Shown here: in pieces, positions 25,026-33,440 of the stretch | Layout of the letters: each line of letters begins with the position of its first letter | Position numbering within the stretch: position 1 is the first letter of the stretch | NCBI GenBank assembly: GCA_020634575.1 | Contig: JACKBM010000015.1 | Coordinates: forward strand, 48,380 to 112,379 | Length of the DNA: 64,000 nt | Direction: 5' to 3' | Source: Ardenticatenales bacterium | GTDB taxonomy: Bacteria; Chloroflexota; Anaerolineae; Promineifilales; Promineifilaceae | Position numbers and translations under genes: made by a program | Notes under the pieces: generated by a model | Databases searched by the model: none | The model's input: only the letters and a program-made list of their open reading frames with translations | Told to the model about the DNA's origin: nothing

Positions 25026-26282
25026 ATGACATTCAAACCCGATAGCAACTTACCGGTAGACCGGCTGCAACGGCTGGTGGAGATTAGCCGGGTACTGAAC
25101 TCCACAACTAAAGAGTCCCAGCTACTGGAATATATCCTCAACGAAGCAACTGCCCTCACCAACGCCCAATCCGCCTCGTTGCTCATGTTTGACGAGAAAA
25201 CCCGCCAGTTGCGCTTTAAGGCAGCCGACCAGAGTATGCCGGAAATCCTGACGGCCAATGCCGTCCCCATCGACGGCAGCATCGCCGGCGCGATATTCAC
25301 CGCTAACAAGCCGATGATCATCCAGGATGCCCAACAGGATGAGCGCTGGCATTCCAATATCGACCGTAAAATCAATTTCCGCACCGAATCCATCCTCGGC
25401 GTCCCCATGCACGATGCCGACAACAAGACCATCGGTGTCCTGGAGACAGTTAATAAGAAAGTTGGCCTCTTTAACGAAGATGATGTCAATACCCTGGCTA
25501 TCCTGGCCGACATCGCCGGGGTCGCCATTGAAAAGCAGCGCCTCTTCGCCGAACTGACCAACGCCAACCAGCGGCTCAACGAGCTGGATGAGCTTAAATC
25601 CAACTTTATCTCCATCGCCTCCCATGAGCTGCGTACGCCGCTTTCGGTCATCCTGGGTTACGCCTCGTTTCTGAAAGGTTCCGGCGACCCGCAGGTGGAA
25701 TCTCAGATCGACAGTGTGTTGGATGCGGCCGTCCGCCTGCGCAGCCTGATCCAGGACATGGTCAACCTGCGCTATGTCGACTCCGGCGCCGTCAGCCTGC
25801 AGGCTGAGCAGATTGACCTGGTGGCGATGGTGCGGGGTATGGTGGAGCGGCTGGATGAGACGTTTCAGGCGCAGCGCCTCGTCAGCCGTCTGGATTTGCC
25901 CGATTATCCGGTCCTGGTCATGGGCGACCCGAAGATGCTGGAGCTGATCGTCGGCAACTTGCTGAACAATGCGATTAAGTACACACCGGCCGGTGGCTAC
26001 ATCCGGGCCAAAATCAGCCTGCGCAATCAGGATGAGGTCTGGCTCAGCATCCGCGACACCGGCGTCGGCATCCCCCAGGACAAGCTGGAGCAGATCTTCG
26101 ACCGCTTCTACCAGGTGGAAAATCCCCTCGTCCGCAAATACGAAGGCATGGGCCTCGGCCTCTCCCTCGTCAAGGAGCTGACCGAAATCCACCAGGGCCG
26201 CGTCTGGGCCCGCAGCGAGGTCGACCAGGGCAGCGAATTCTTCATCGCCCTGCCCCTGGCCACCGTCCCTGCTGTCTCCTGA
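25026..26282 (+). CDS. GAF-domain sensor histidine kinase
   Basis: 418 residues, soluble. A GAF domain covers about 20-180 (LLEYILNEATALTNAQSASL, ... AIEKQRLFAELTNAN). After a short coiled linker comes the HisKA domain with H-box FISIASHELRTPLSVILGYA. The ATPase domain follows with N-box LIVGNLLNNAIKY, G1 IRDTGVGIPQDKLEQIFDRF and G2 GMGLGLSLVKELTEIH. No transmembrane segment, so it senses a cytoplasmic signal. It lies close to two receiver-only regulators (20968, 22949) that may be its partners (inference). ATG 25026 has a weak AGG upstream. Confidence 0.93.
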   Translation: MTFKPDSNLPVDRLQRLVEISRVLNSTTKESQLLEYILNEATALTNAQSASLLMFDEKTRQLRFKAADQSMPEILTANAVPIDGSIAGAIFTANKPMIIQDAQQDERWHSNIDRKINFRTESILGVPMHDADNKTIGVLETVNKKVGLFNEDDVNTLAILADIAGVAIEKQRLFAELTNANQRLNELDELKSNFISIASHELRTPLSVILGYASFLKGSGDPQVESQIDSVLDAAVRLRSLIQDMVNLRYVDSGAVSLQAEQIDLVAMVRGMVERLDETFQAQRLVSRLDLPDYPVLVMGDPKMLELIVGNLLNNAIKYTPAGGYIRAKISLRNQDEVWLSIRDTGVGIPQDKLEQIFDRFYQVENPLVRKYEGMGLGLSLVKELTEIHQGRVWARSEVDQGSEFFIALPLATVPAVS

Positions 26283-26448
26283 GCCTCCTTCATGGGGTGC
26301 CAAGGTAATTGAGAGCAGGCGAAGGACCCCTATCCAACTGTCATCCTGAGCCTTCCCCGTGGGGAACGGTGCTCAACAAGAAACGGCGCAGGACTCATCC
26401 GCCCCTAATGAGCATTAATCCCCGTTTGACGGCATAATACCCTCACGT

Positions 26449-26958
26449 ATGAAGCTGGAATTGCAATGGCCCACGGGCCAACAGACCATCGAAGCAGAGC
26501 GCCGCGGCGATGAAGCTCACGTCACTATCGACGGGCAATCGTACCGGCTAACCCTGGTTGAACGGCAGGGCGCGTTGCTAACTTTCGCTTTTGAGGAAGC
26601 CGACGGCCGGCGGCGCCTGCTACGTGTCGCCCAGAGCGCCAGCGGGCCAGCACGCCACGCCTGGGTTGACGGGCATCATTATCGTTATGAACGGGTGCAG
26701 ACCGGCCGGTCCGCCGGCCAGGCCCACGCGCCCGCCAATGCCCTGTCCCCCGCCATTCCCAGTGTCGTCAGCCAGATACTCGTCACGCCTGACCAGCAGG
26801 TCAAAGCCGGCGACAAGCTCATTCTGCTGGAATCGATGAAGATGGTCATCCCCATTCAGGCGCCGCATGACGGCACCGTGACCGCCATCCATTGCGCGGT
26901 CGGTGACGCCGTCGAGCCGGGCACACCCCTATTGAAGCTGGAGCCGTCGTCGGGCTAA
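26449..26958 (+). CDS. Biotin/lipoyl attachment (biotin carboxyl carrier) protein
   Basis: 169 residues. An N-terminal beta-rich part (MKLELQWPTGQQTIEAERRG) and a Pro/Ala linker precede a C-terminal biotinyl domain: VVSQILVTPDQQVKAGDKLI, then LLESMKMVIPIQAPHDGTVT. The ESMKM motif has the Lys that carries biotin. The layout resembles the carrier part of acyl-CoA carboxylases, but no carboxylase subunits are next to it. CATAAT at 26433-26438 lies only ten bases before ATG 26449, so the message may be leaderless. It probably acts with a carboxylase encoded elsewhere. Confidence 0.85.
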   Translation: MKLELQWPTGQQTIEAERRGDEAHVTIDGQSYRLTLVERQGALLTFAFEEADGRRRLLRVAQSASGPARHAWVDGHHYRYERVQTGRSAGQAHAPANALSPAIPSVVSQILVTPDQQVKAGDKLILLESMKMVIPIQAPHDGTVTAIHCAVGDAVEPGTPLLKLEPSSG

Positions 26959-27024
26959 AATAGAGCCTCCGGCGCCCGCGACACACAGGGGCGACCAGCC
27001 ACCCTTGTCAGGAAAGGAGTACGC

Positions 27025-28125
27025 ATGAACGCAGAACGGTTGCAACGATTAATGACGGTAACGCGCCAGCATGGGCTGGCCGGCCTCGCCCTGGTCCCCG
27101 GCCACAGCATGGACTATGTGAGTGAGATCCACTCCCACACCAGCGAACGGCCCATCGTCCTCTTCCTACCGGTGGATGGCGAACCCGCCATCATCATCCC
27201 CGCCCTGGAAGCGATGAAAGCCTCTGCTGATGGCATCCCCCCGGAGCGCATCTTTGCCTACACGGATGAGGAATGGTACCCGGCCGCCTTTGCCCGGGCC
27301 GCCCAGGCGCTCAACCTGAACGCCCAATGGGGTGTCGAAGCGCTGCAAATGCGCGTCGTGGAACTGGACATGCTGACGGAGATGGCCCCCGGCTTCCGCA
27401 GCGTTCATGCGGAAGAGATCATCATCGCCGTGCGCGGCGTCAAGGATGAGGCCGAGATCGCCAAAATGCAGGTCGCCGTCGACATCGCCGAGAAGGGCAT
27501 TGAGATGCTCTTGCCTACCATCAAAATTGGCGAGACGGAGAAGGAAATTGCCAACCGGCTGCGCGGCATCCTGCTGGATCTGGGTGGCGATGGCATGGCA
27601 TTTGGCCCCATCGTCTCGGCCGGCCCCAATAGCGCCTCACCCCACGCGGTACCCACCGACCGACCACTGGCTGCCGGCGACCTGCTCATCATCGACTGGG
27701 GGGTGACCAAAGATGGCTACGTCTCCGACATCACCCGCACCTACGCGGTCGGCGAAATCAGCGACACGGCGCGTACCATTTACGAGCTGGTAAAAGGGTC
27801 CAATGCGGCCGGCCGCCGGGCCAGCCAGCCGGGCGCTTCCGGCCAGGATGTGGACCGGGCGTCCCGCGCCGTCATCGTCAACGGCGGCTACGGTGATTAT
27901 TTTATCCACCGCACCGGTCACGGCCTGGGCAAAGAAGCGCATGAACCACCCTCAATCGTCGAGGGCAACACGACGCCGATGGTGCCGGGCAACGTTTTTA
28001 CGGTAGAGCCGGGCATCTATGTGCCAGAACTGGGTGGGGTCCGCATCGAGGACGATGTGGTCATCACAAAGGATGGTCATATTTCCCTGACCTCGTTGAG
28101 TCGGGAGCTGATTCAGGTTGGTTAA
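27025..28125 (+). CDS. M24 family Xaa-Pro aminopeptidase-like protein
   Basis: 366 residues with a creatinase N-terminal domain (about 1-125) and a pita-bread M24 domain. The two-metal ligands are visible: LIIDWGVTKDGYVSDITRTY (two Asp), FIHRTGHGLGKEAHEPPS (His), FTVEPGIYVPELGGVRIEDD (two Glu). This complete set supports an active Xaa-Pro dipeptidase or aminopeptidase in the cytoplasm. AAAGGAG seven bases before ATG 27025 is a good ribosome site. Its last codons overlap the start of the following lipoprotein gene by eight bases, which implies translational coupling. Confidence 0.94.
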   Translation: MNAERLQRLMTVTRQHGLAGLALVPGHSMDYVSEIHSHTSERPIVLFLPVDGEPAIIIPALEAMKASADGIPPERIFAYTDEEWYPAAFARAAQALNLNAQWGVEALQMRVVELDMLTEMAPGFRSVHAEEIIIAVRGVKDEAEIAKMQVAVDIAEKGIEMLLPTIKIGETEKEIANRLRGILLDLGGDGMAFGPIVSAGPNSASPHAVPTDRPLAAGDLLIIDWGVTKDGYVSDITRTYAVGEISDTARTIYELVKGSNAAGRRASQPGASGQDVDRASRAVIVNGGYGDYFIHRTGHGLGKEAHEPPSIVEGNTTPMVPGNVFTVEPGIYVPELGGVRIEDDVVITKDGHISLTSLSRELIQVG

Positions 28126-29434
28126 AGGCTCCCCTGCTGGCAAGATTCTGGCTGGACTGCCCTTCATCCTGCTGACGTTAATCTGGCTCATCACTGGCTG
28201 TGACGGAGAGGCCACACCGACACCGGCCGCCTCCGCCATCGCCGGCATCACAGAATCGCCTACTGCCACGGTGCTGGCCGCGACGCCACGCGCCACAACA
28301 GGTGAAGCGGCTGGTACCGCTCTGCCGCCGCCGGCGCAGACACGGACGGCATCGGCAACCGTCGCACCGGCCGATCCCGATGCCACCTACCAACTGTTCC
28401 TGCCCGCCGCCAACAGCGCCGGCCCGACCACCACGCCCACCCCCTCGGCGACCTTCACGCCGCTCCCGACACCCACACCCACCATCGATTTTGGCCAGGT
28501 TCGGGCAAACCTACAGGCGGGGGGACAAGAGCTGGGCTTCGTCAAAATTGGCTTCCATGTTGGCCCGGGCGGCAACCGCAATGGCCTTGGCATCTGGATG
28601 AACCGGCTGGATGCGGCCGGTGTTCCTTTCTTCCTCAAAAGCGTGGACGATTCCGGCGCGTTGGTAGAGGCACAAAACATCATGGCCAACAGCGATGTGC
28701 CGCACACGCTGGTCTATCGCAAAAGTGGCGACGCCTATGACACGCCGGATTACAACCTGCCCCCGCGTGACGCTGCCGCCCAGCATTGGGCGTTGCACAT
28801 GGCCGCCTGGCCGCCTGAGCTGGACCCCTCCCGCGTCTGGCTAGAGACCATCAACGAAGTCGACAAAACGCGGGCGGCCTGGCTGGCTGAATTTGCCCTG
28901 GCTACGGCTGAATTTGCCCTGCGCGACGGGTACCGTTGGGCTGCTTTTGGCTGGGCCTCCGGTGAGCCGGAAGCGGTCGACTGGCAATCGCCGGCCATGC
29001 TCAGCTTCCTGCGCCTGGTCGCTGCCAACCCGGACCGCCTGGCCATCGCCCTGCACGAATACAGCTACATCACCGACGACATCGGCCACGAATACCCGTT
29101 CAAGGTAGGCCGCTTCCAGACTCTTTTTGCTATCTGCGATGCGCAAGGCATCCCGCGCCCTACGGTCCTGATCACCGAGTGGGGCTGGGAATATCAGAGC
29201 GTACCCGACATTGATAAGGCGCTGCAGGACATCGCCTGGGCGGCCCAGCTGTATGCGCCCTACCCGGAAATCCGCGGGGCGGCCATCTGGTATCTGGGCC
29301 CTGGCTACAACAACATCGCCGGGGCGACGCAGCGGCTGATCAACCCGGTCACTGAATATGCGCTCGGCAATTATTTCCCTATCCCGCTGCCGCCGGCTCA
29401 AGCGCCCATAGTCCCAGAGAACTATCGACCGTGA
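28118..29434 (+). CDS. Glycosidase-like lipoprotein, first of a tandem pair
   Basis: 438 residues from TTG 28118, overlapping the M24 gene by eight bases. The hydrophobic signal ends in the lipobox LITGC. A Thr/Pro-rich linker covers about residues 35-125. The TIM-barrel-like domain then shows GFVKIGFHVGPGGNRNGLGI, IMANSDVPHTLVYR, WLETINEVDKTRAAWLAEFA (acid/base Glu), IALHEYSYITDD and VLITEWGWEYQSVPD (nucleophile Glu). The next gene is a close paralogue, and 7005-8330 a more distant one. Function is probably surface polysaccharide hydrolysis or modification; the exact GH family is unknown to me. Confidence 0.75.
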   Translation: MVKGSPAGKILAGLPFILLTLIWLITGCDGEATPTPAASAIAGITESPTATVLAATPRATTGEAAGTALPPPAQTRTASATVAPADPDATYQLFLPAANSAGPTTTPTPSATFTPLPTPTPTIDFGQVRANLQAGGQELGFVKIGFHVGPGGNRNGLGIWMNRLDAAGVPFFLKSVDDSGALVEAQNIMANSDVPHTLVYRKSGDAYDTPDYNLPPRDAAAQHWALHMAAWPPELDPSRVWLETINEVDKTRAAWLAEFALATAEFALRDGYRWAAFGWASGEPEAVDWQSPAMLSFLRLVAANPDRLAIALHEYSYITDDIGHEYPFKVGRFQTLFAICDAQGIPRPTVLITEWGWEYQSVPDIDKALQDIAWAAQLYAPYPEIRGAAIWYLGPGYNNIAGATQRLINPVTEYALGNYFPIPLPPAQAPIVPENYRP

Positions 29435-29536
29435 AAAAGACGTTCAGGTTTAATTAGGAATAGCCTGAACTGACAATCAGATTACAGGCGATCCCATCTA
29501 CACTGCCTAAACTCGCTGTCGAAAGGAGTAAAGGCT

Positions 29537-30685
29537 ATGAAAGGAACGCAAGGACGTGTCTGGCGGCTCGTCTTTTTCGGGTTGGGTCTGCTGTTTGTGC
29601 TGAGCTGGGGGCGACCGGCCGGTCAGGCCGGCGCCAGCGAACTGCACACCAGCTATCTGCCGATTGTGGCGCGCAACTATTTTTCCGTCGGCCCAACTTT
29701 GCCGGCCCCCCAAATCTTGAGTGGCGCCCCGCCACTCAATCTGGCTGCGATTCAGCAGCAGCTGCAAAACCAGGGACTCACTCTGGGGCTCAACAAAATC
29801 GGCTTCCACACCGGCTACGGCGGCAACCGCGACGGGTTGCTGGACTGGATGCAGGGACAGGATGCGGACGGCATCCCCTTTTTCCTGAAAGCCGTCGATG
29901 ACCCGGAACCGCTCGTGCAGGCCCAGGCCCTGATGCAGGCCAGCGGCGTACCGCACACCCTGGTTTTCCGGCGCACCGGTACTGGCTTTGACGTGCCTGA
30001 TTACAATCTGCCCCCGGTACAGTCGGCCCAGGAGCATTGGGCGCGCCACCTGGCCACCTGGCCGGCAGAGCTAGACCCCAGCCTTGTCTGGATTGAAACG
30101 CTCAATGAGGTCGATAAAAACCGGTCGGAATGGTTGGCCGAGTTCGCCATGGAAACGGCCCGGTTGGCCCTGCGCGACGGCTACCGCTGGGCAGCCTTTG
30201 GCTGGTCTTCCGGCGAGCCAGAGCAATTTCATTGGGAAGGCCCGCAAATGCTCAACTTCCTGCGGCTGGTCGCCGATCATCCGAATCAGCTGGCCATCGC
30301 CCTCCACGAATACAGCTATGATCGGACCAATATCGGCAACGCTTACCCCTGGCTGGTGGGACGCTTCCAGCATTTGTTCCAGGTGGTAGATAACAACGGT
30401 ATAAGCCGGCCCACTATCCTGATCACCGAATGGGGCTGGGAATACCAGGATATCCCGACCCCGGCCGAAGCGATGGCAGACATCCAATGGGCGGCCTGGC
30501 TCTACGCCGCGTATCCCCAGGTGAAGGGAGCGGCGGTCTGGTATCTGGGCGGCGGCTATAGCAACATCGCCGACCAGACACAGCAGCTCATCGCCCCATT
30601 GAGCAGTTACTCACGCAGCCACTACTTCGGCGTCACGCCCGGCGTCGGCGCCGTCAACCCCAGCCTCTTCCCACCGCCGCCGTGA
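29537..30685 (+). CDS. Glycosidase-like secreted protein, second of a tandem pair
   Basis: 382 residues. The signal peptide (LVFFGLGLLFVLSWG) has a probable signal-peptidase I site after GQAGAS rather than a lipobox, so this copy is likely secreted and not lipid-anchored. The catalytic domain parallels the upstream gene nearly motif by motif: NKIGFHTGYGGNRDGLLDWM, ALMQASGVPHTLVFRR, WIETLNEVDKNRSEWLAEFA, ALHEYSYDRTN, ILITEWGWEYQDIP. The anchored/secreted pair suggests duplication with changed localisation. GAAAGGAG lies nine bases before ATG 29537. A weak hairpin (29450-29478) in the spacer may reduce readthrough from the first copy. Confidence 0.75.
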   Translation: MKGTQGRVWRLVFFGLGLLFVLSWGRPAGQAGASELHTSYLPIVARNYFSVGPTLPAPQILSGAPPLNLAAIQQQLQNQGLTLGLNKIGFHTGYGGNRDGLLDWMQGQDADGIPFFLKAVDDPEPLVQAQALMQASGVPHTLVFRRTGTGFDVPDYNLPPVQSAQEHWARHLATWPAELDPSLVWIETLNEVDKNRSEWLAEFAMETARLALRDGYRWAAFGWSSGEPEQFHWEGPQMLNFLRLVADHPNQLAIALHEYSYDRTNIGNAYPWLVGRFQHLFQVVDNNGISRPTILITEWGWEYQDIPTPAEAMADIQWAAWLYAAYPQVKGAAVWYLGGGYSNIADQTQQLIAPLSSYSRSHYFGVTPGVGAVNPSLFPPPP

Positions 30686-30693
30686 TAGTTTTG

Positions 30694-30718
30694 GGGTGAG
30701 GGTCCCCTACCCCTCACC
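30694..30718 (+). terminator. Candidate terminator hairpin after the glycosidase-like pair
   Basis: GGTGAGGG / CCCTCACC stem with an 8-9 base loop, followed by TTCGCC but no U-tract. It lies shortly after the stop codon at 30685. Confidence 0.5.
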
Positions 30719-30769
30719 TTCGCCGCAAACGCCATTGGCAAACCCGCCCATCTCCGCTAAAGTGGGCGG

Positions 30770-31846
30770 ATGAGCGAGCGGCTGCCCCCCTGGCCCCGGG
30801 CCATCCTCCATCTGGATATGGACGCTTTCTTCGTCAACGTTTATCTCCTGGAACATCCGGAAGATAAGGGGATCCCGCTGGTTGTGGGCGGGCGGCCGGA
30901 TGTGCGGGGCGTTGTCGCTTCGGCCAGCTACGAGGCGCGGGCGTTTGGCGTTCGCTCGGCCATGCCCGCCGCTCGGGCACTCCAGCTTTGCCCTGACCTC
31001 AAATTTGTCGGTCACAACTGGCCGCTCATCCGCAGCAGCTCGCGCGCCGTCATGAGCATTTTGCGTGAGTATGGACCGGTGGAGCAGATGAGCGTTGATG
31101 AGGCGTATGTGGATCTGACTGGCACCCCCCTCCCCGCAACGATGGCCGCCCGCATCCGCGAGCGGGTCAAGGCCGAGACCGATCTGCCGGCCTCAGTCGG
31201 CCTGGCGACATCGAAGCTGGTCGCCAAAGTTGCCTCAGATCATGACAAGCCGGAAGGGTTTACCATTGTGACGCCAGGGCTGGAAGCGGATTTTCTGGCG
31301 CCGCTACCGGTGCGGGCCATCCACGGCATTGGCCCGCGCACAACGGAGCGATTGGCGCAGCTCAACATCCACACCTGTGCTGAGCTGGCCGGCGCTGAAT
31401 TGGCGATCTTGCAAGGCGCCTTCGGCAACCAGGGGCCGCTGTTACAACTGCGCTCGCGCGGGGTTGACGACCGGCCGGTTGAATCTGAACCCGGCCTGGC
31501 CAAATCCATCAGCCAGGAAATCACCTTCAACGAAGATATCAATGACGCCGATTACCTGCGGGATCGGCTGCAGTCGATGTCGATCAGTCTGGGGGAATCT
31601 CTGCAGGGCCGGGAGTTGGTGGCCCACACCGTCACGGTCAAATTCCGCTGGTCTGATTTCACCACGTTCACCCGGCAACGCAGCGTCGTCGTGGGCATTG
31701 ATGATGGGGATGAGATTTACCGGCTGGCGGAAGCGATCTGGCAGGAAAACTGGCCGCCAGGCCAGCGTATGCGCCTGCTGGGCGTTGGCGTCAGCAAGAT
31801 TGAAGCGCCCCAGGAGCGCCAATTGCGGCTGGATTTTCAGGGATAA
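30770..31846 (+). CDS. dinB: DNA polymerase IV (Y family)
   Basis: Translesion polymerase, 358 residues. Catalytic acids lie in LHLDMDAFFVNVYL (first Asp pair) and EQMSVDEAYVDLTG (Asp-Glu). SYEARAFGVRSAMPAARAL is the usual nucleotide-binding block. The thumb has VRAIHGIGPRTTERLAQLNI (helix-hairpin-helix), and the little-finger domain follows to the end. Length is normal; there is no clear C-terminal beta-clamp peptide of QLxLF type, though RQLRLDFQG at the end is close to it. TAAAGT six bases before ATG 30770 suggests a leaderless message. No GAAC-N4-GTTC box is seen near its start, so SOS control is not supported. Confidence 0.94.
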   Translation: MSERLPPWPRAILHLDMDAFFVNVYLLEHPEDKGIPLVVGGRPDVRGVVASASYEARAFGVRSAMPAARALQLCPDLKFVGHNWPLIRSSSRAVMSILREYGPVEQMSVDEAYVDLTGTPLPATMAARIRERVKAETDLPASVGLATSKLVAKVASDHDKPEGFTIVTPGLEADFLAPLPVRAIHGIGPRTTERLAQLNIHTCAELAGAELAILQGAFGNQGPLLQLRSRGVDDRPVESEPGLAKSISQEITFNEDINDADYLRDRLQSMSISLGESLQGRELVAHTVTVKFRWSDFTTFTRQRSVVVGIDDGDEIYRLAEAIWQENWPPGQRMRLLGVGVSKIEAPQERQLRLDFQG

Positions 31847-31922
31847 TGGGCTTGTGCCGCCCCTTGTCAATTCTGACAGTCAGTTGGCCGGTGGGTATCT
31901 CCAGAATCGGCAAGCTGAGATA

Positions 31923-33275
31923 TCAATCCATGGCGCCGATGGGCAGATCGATGGGTTGATCTAACCGGCCGGTCTCTCGCGCAAAACCGAGAATCTCCTC
32001 GCTACGCAAAATCAGGACGGCGGCGGCCAGACCTATTGAGGCGATAAAGAATATCAGGGCATAGGTAACGCCATTGGTCAGGCCGAACGCAAGCCCCAAA
32101 TCGCGCATCAAGCCGCCCGCGAATGTCCCCATCCCCTTGGATACCAGAATACAGATCGACCAGAGGCCAAGGTATGCGCCGGCATTCGGGTCTGGCGACA
32201 TCACCGCCATCAAGCTCAAACCACCAAAAGTGTAAAAGCCAAAACCGGTGCCGAAAATGACCAGGCCGGCGTAAAAAACGTGGGTCTGGGCCATCAGGGC
32301 GCTGAGGCAAACAAGCACCAGGCCAGACGCCATGATCAGCAGGCCAATACGGGCCACACCCGCCTGTCGTTCGGGCCGCCGTTGCCGCCAGATGGCAAAA
32401 CAGATAACCAGCACCAGGATCGTCGCCGTCCCCCAGTAGCTGGTCAGCCGGGTCGTCTGTTCGACTTCCAGGCCAAAGACATCAGCGCCAAACGGTTCCA
32501 GGATGTTGTCCTGCATCCAGGCGGCAAATGTCGCCACGAACAGGAATTTGAAAAAGCCGCGGGTGCGCTGGTCTGCCCAGATACGGTCAAAGATGGCCCG
32601 CAGAGGCAGTTCATCTACTATCGTATTCGCAACCGGCCGGCGCTTTTCCACCCGAAAGATGGCGAAAAACCAGAAGAACCCGGCAATGGCCACCACAGTA
32701 ATCAGCAGCTGCCAGAAGGCGGCGCGATCATAACTGGTCAACATCCGGCTAAAACCAATGGCAACGACGGGAAACATCGCAATCAAAATGGTCTCAACCA
32801 GGCCGATGGCGATCCCCTGCTTGGACGGCGGCGCTGAGTCCCGCACCAGGGCCAGGAAAACGCTACCTGACAGCAACGTCCCCATGCCATACAACAGGAA
32901 ACTGGCGAACGCCAGCGCCCAGCCAGCCACATAATTGGCAATTTCCAGCTCAACGGTGGCGGTGCCCAACACCAGGAAGGCAATCAGCATCAGGCCACGG
33001 CCCAGCCAGATGTAGGAGGTCCGGTAAGAGCCAAATAGGGGCCGGTTGTCTGAGCGATTGCCGGCCCAGATGCTAAGCGGCGTCATGAAATAACGCATGG
33101 CGATAAGCAAGCCCACGGGCCAGGCGGGCAAGCCAAAATCCGAGATCACAATCCGGTTCCAGATACCGGCCAGCAAGACATCACCCATCGCCGAACCGAC
33201 CTGAAATGTGCCCAGGCGCAAAGTACGCCAAATGCTGAAGGTCTGTTCGCCAACTGGTTCTTTAGTCACGGTCAT
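31923..33275 (-). CDS. PucC / BCD-family major facilitator transporter
   Basis: 450 residues, about 12 membrane segments. It follows the pattern of the BCD group of MFS proteins (PucC, LhaA, bacteriochlorophyll synthase 44-kDa protein): FQVGSAMGDVLLAGIWNRIV, LPAWPVGLLIAMRYFMTPLS, WAGNRSDNRPLFGSYRTSYI, WLGRGLMLIAFLVLG. Members assist antenna complex assembly or pigment delivery in phototrophs, but homologues also occur outside phototrophic clusters. No bch, puf or puh genes are present in this window, so a photosynthetic role is not shown. It could serve heme, chlorin or another lipid-like substrate. It is followed at once by a convergent dinB. Confidence 0.8.
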   Translation of the reverse strand: MTVTKEPVGEQTFSIWRTLRLGTFQVGSAMGDVLLAGIWNRIVISDFGLPAWPVGLLIAMRYFMTPLSIWAGNRSDNRPLFGSYRTSYIWLGRGLMLIAFLVLGTATVELEIANYVAGWALAFASFLLYGMGTLLSGSVFLALVRDSAPPSKQGIAIGLVETILIAMFPVVAIGFSRMLTSYDRAAFWQLLITVVAIAGFFWFFAIFRVEKRRPVANTIVDELPLRAIFDRIWADQRTRGFFKFLFVATFAAWMQDNILEPFGADVFGLEVEQTTRLTSYWGTATILVLVICFAIWRQRRPERQAGVARIGLLIMASGLVLVCLSALMAQTHVFYAGLVIFGTGFGFYTFGGLSLMAVMSPDPNAGAYLGLWSICILVSKGMGTFAGGLMRDLGLAFGLTNGVTYALIFFIASIGLAAAVLILRSEEILGFARETGRLDQPIDLPIGAMD

Positions 33276-33440
33276 AGAAGGGTCTCATTGATAACAATAA
33301 TATGGCAGAGCCACAGGACTAATTCTACACAAAGTTACCAAAAACTACATAGGAAAGTCAGGGGATTGTATAAGCTCGCTCACATTTCAGCAATGGAGTA
33401 TGAATTCCAGAATTGAAGCCGATTTACGGTCGTGGCAGGT

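Noticed and set aside
31923..33275. Evidence for phototrophy
   Set aside because: A PucC-like protein alone is insufficient, and no pigment or reaction-centre genes are in the window.
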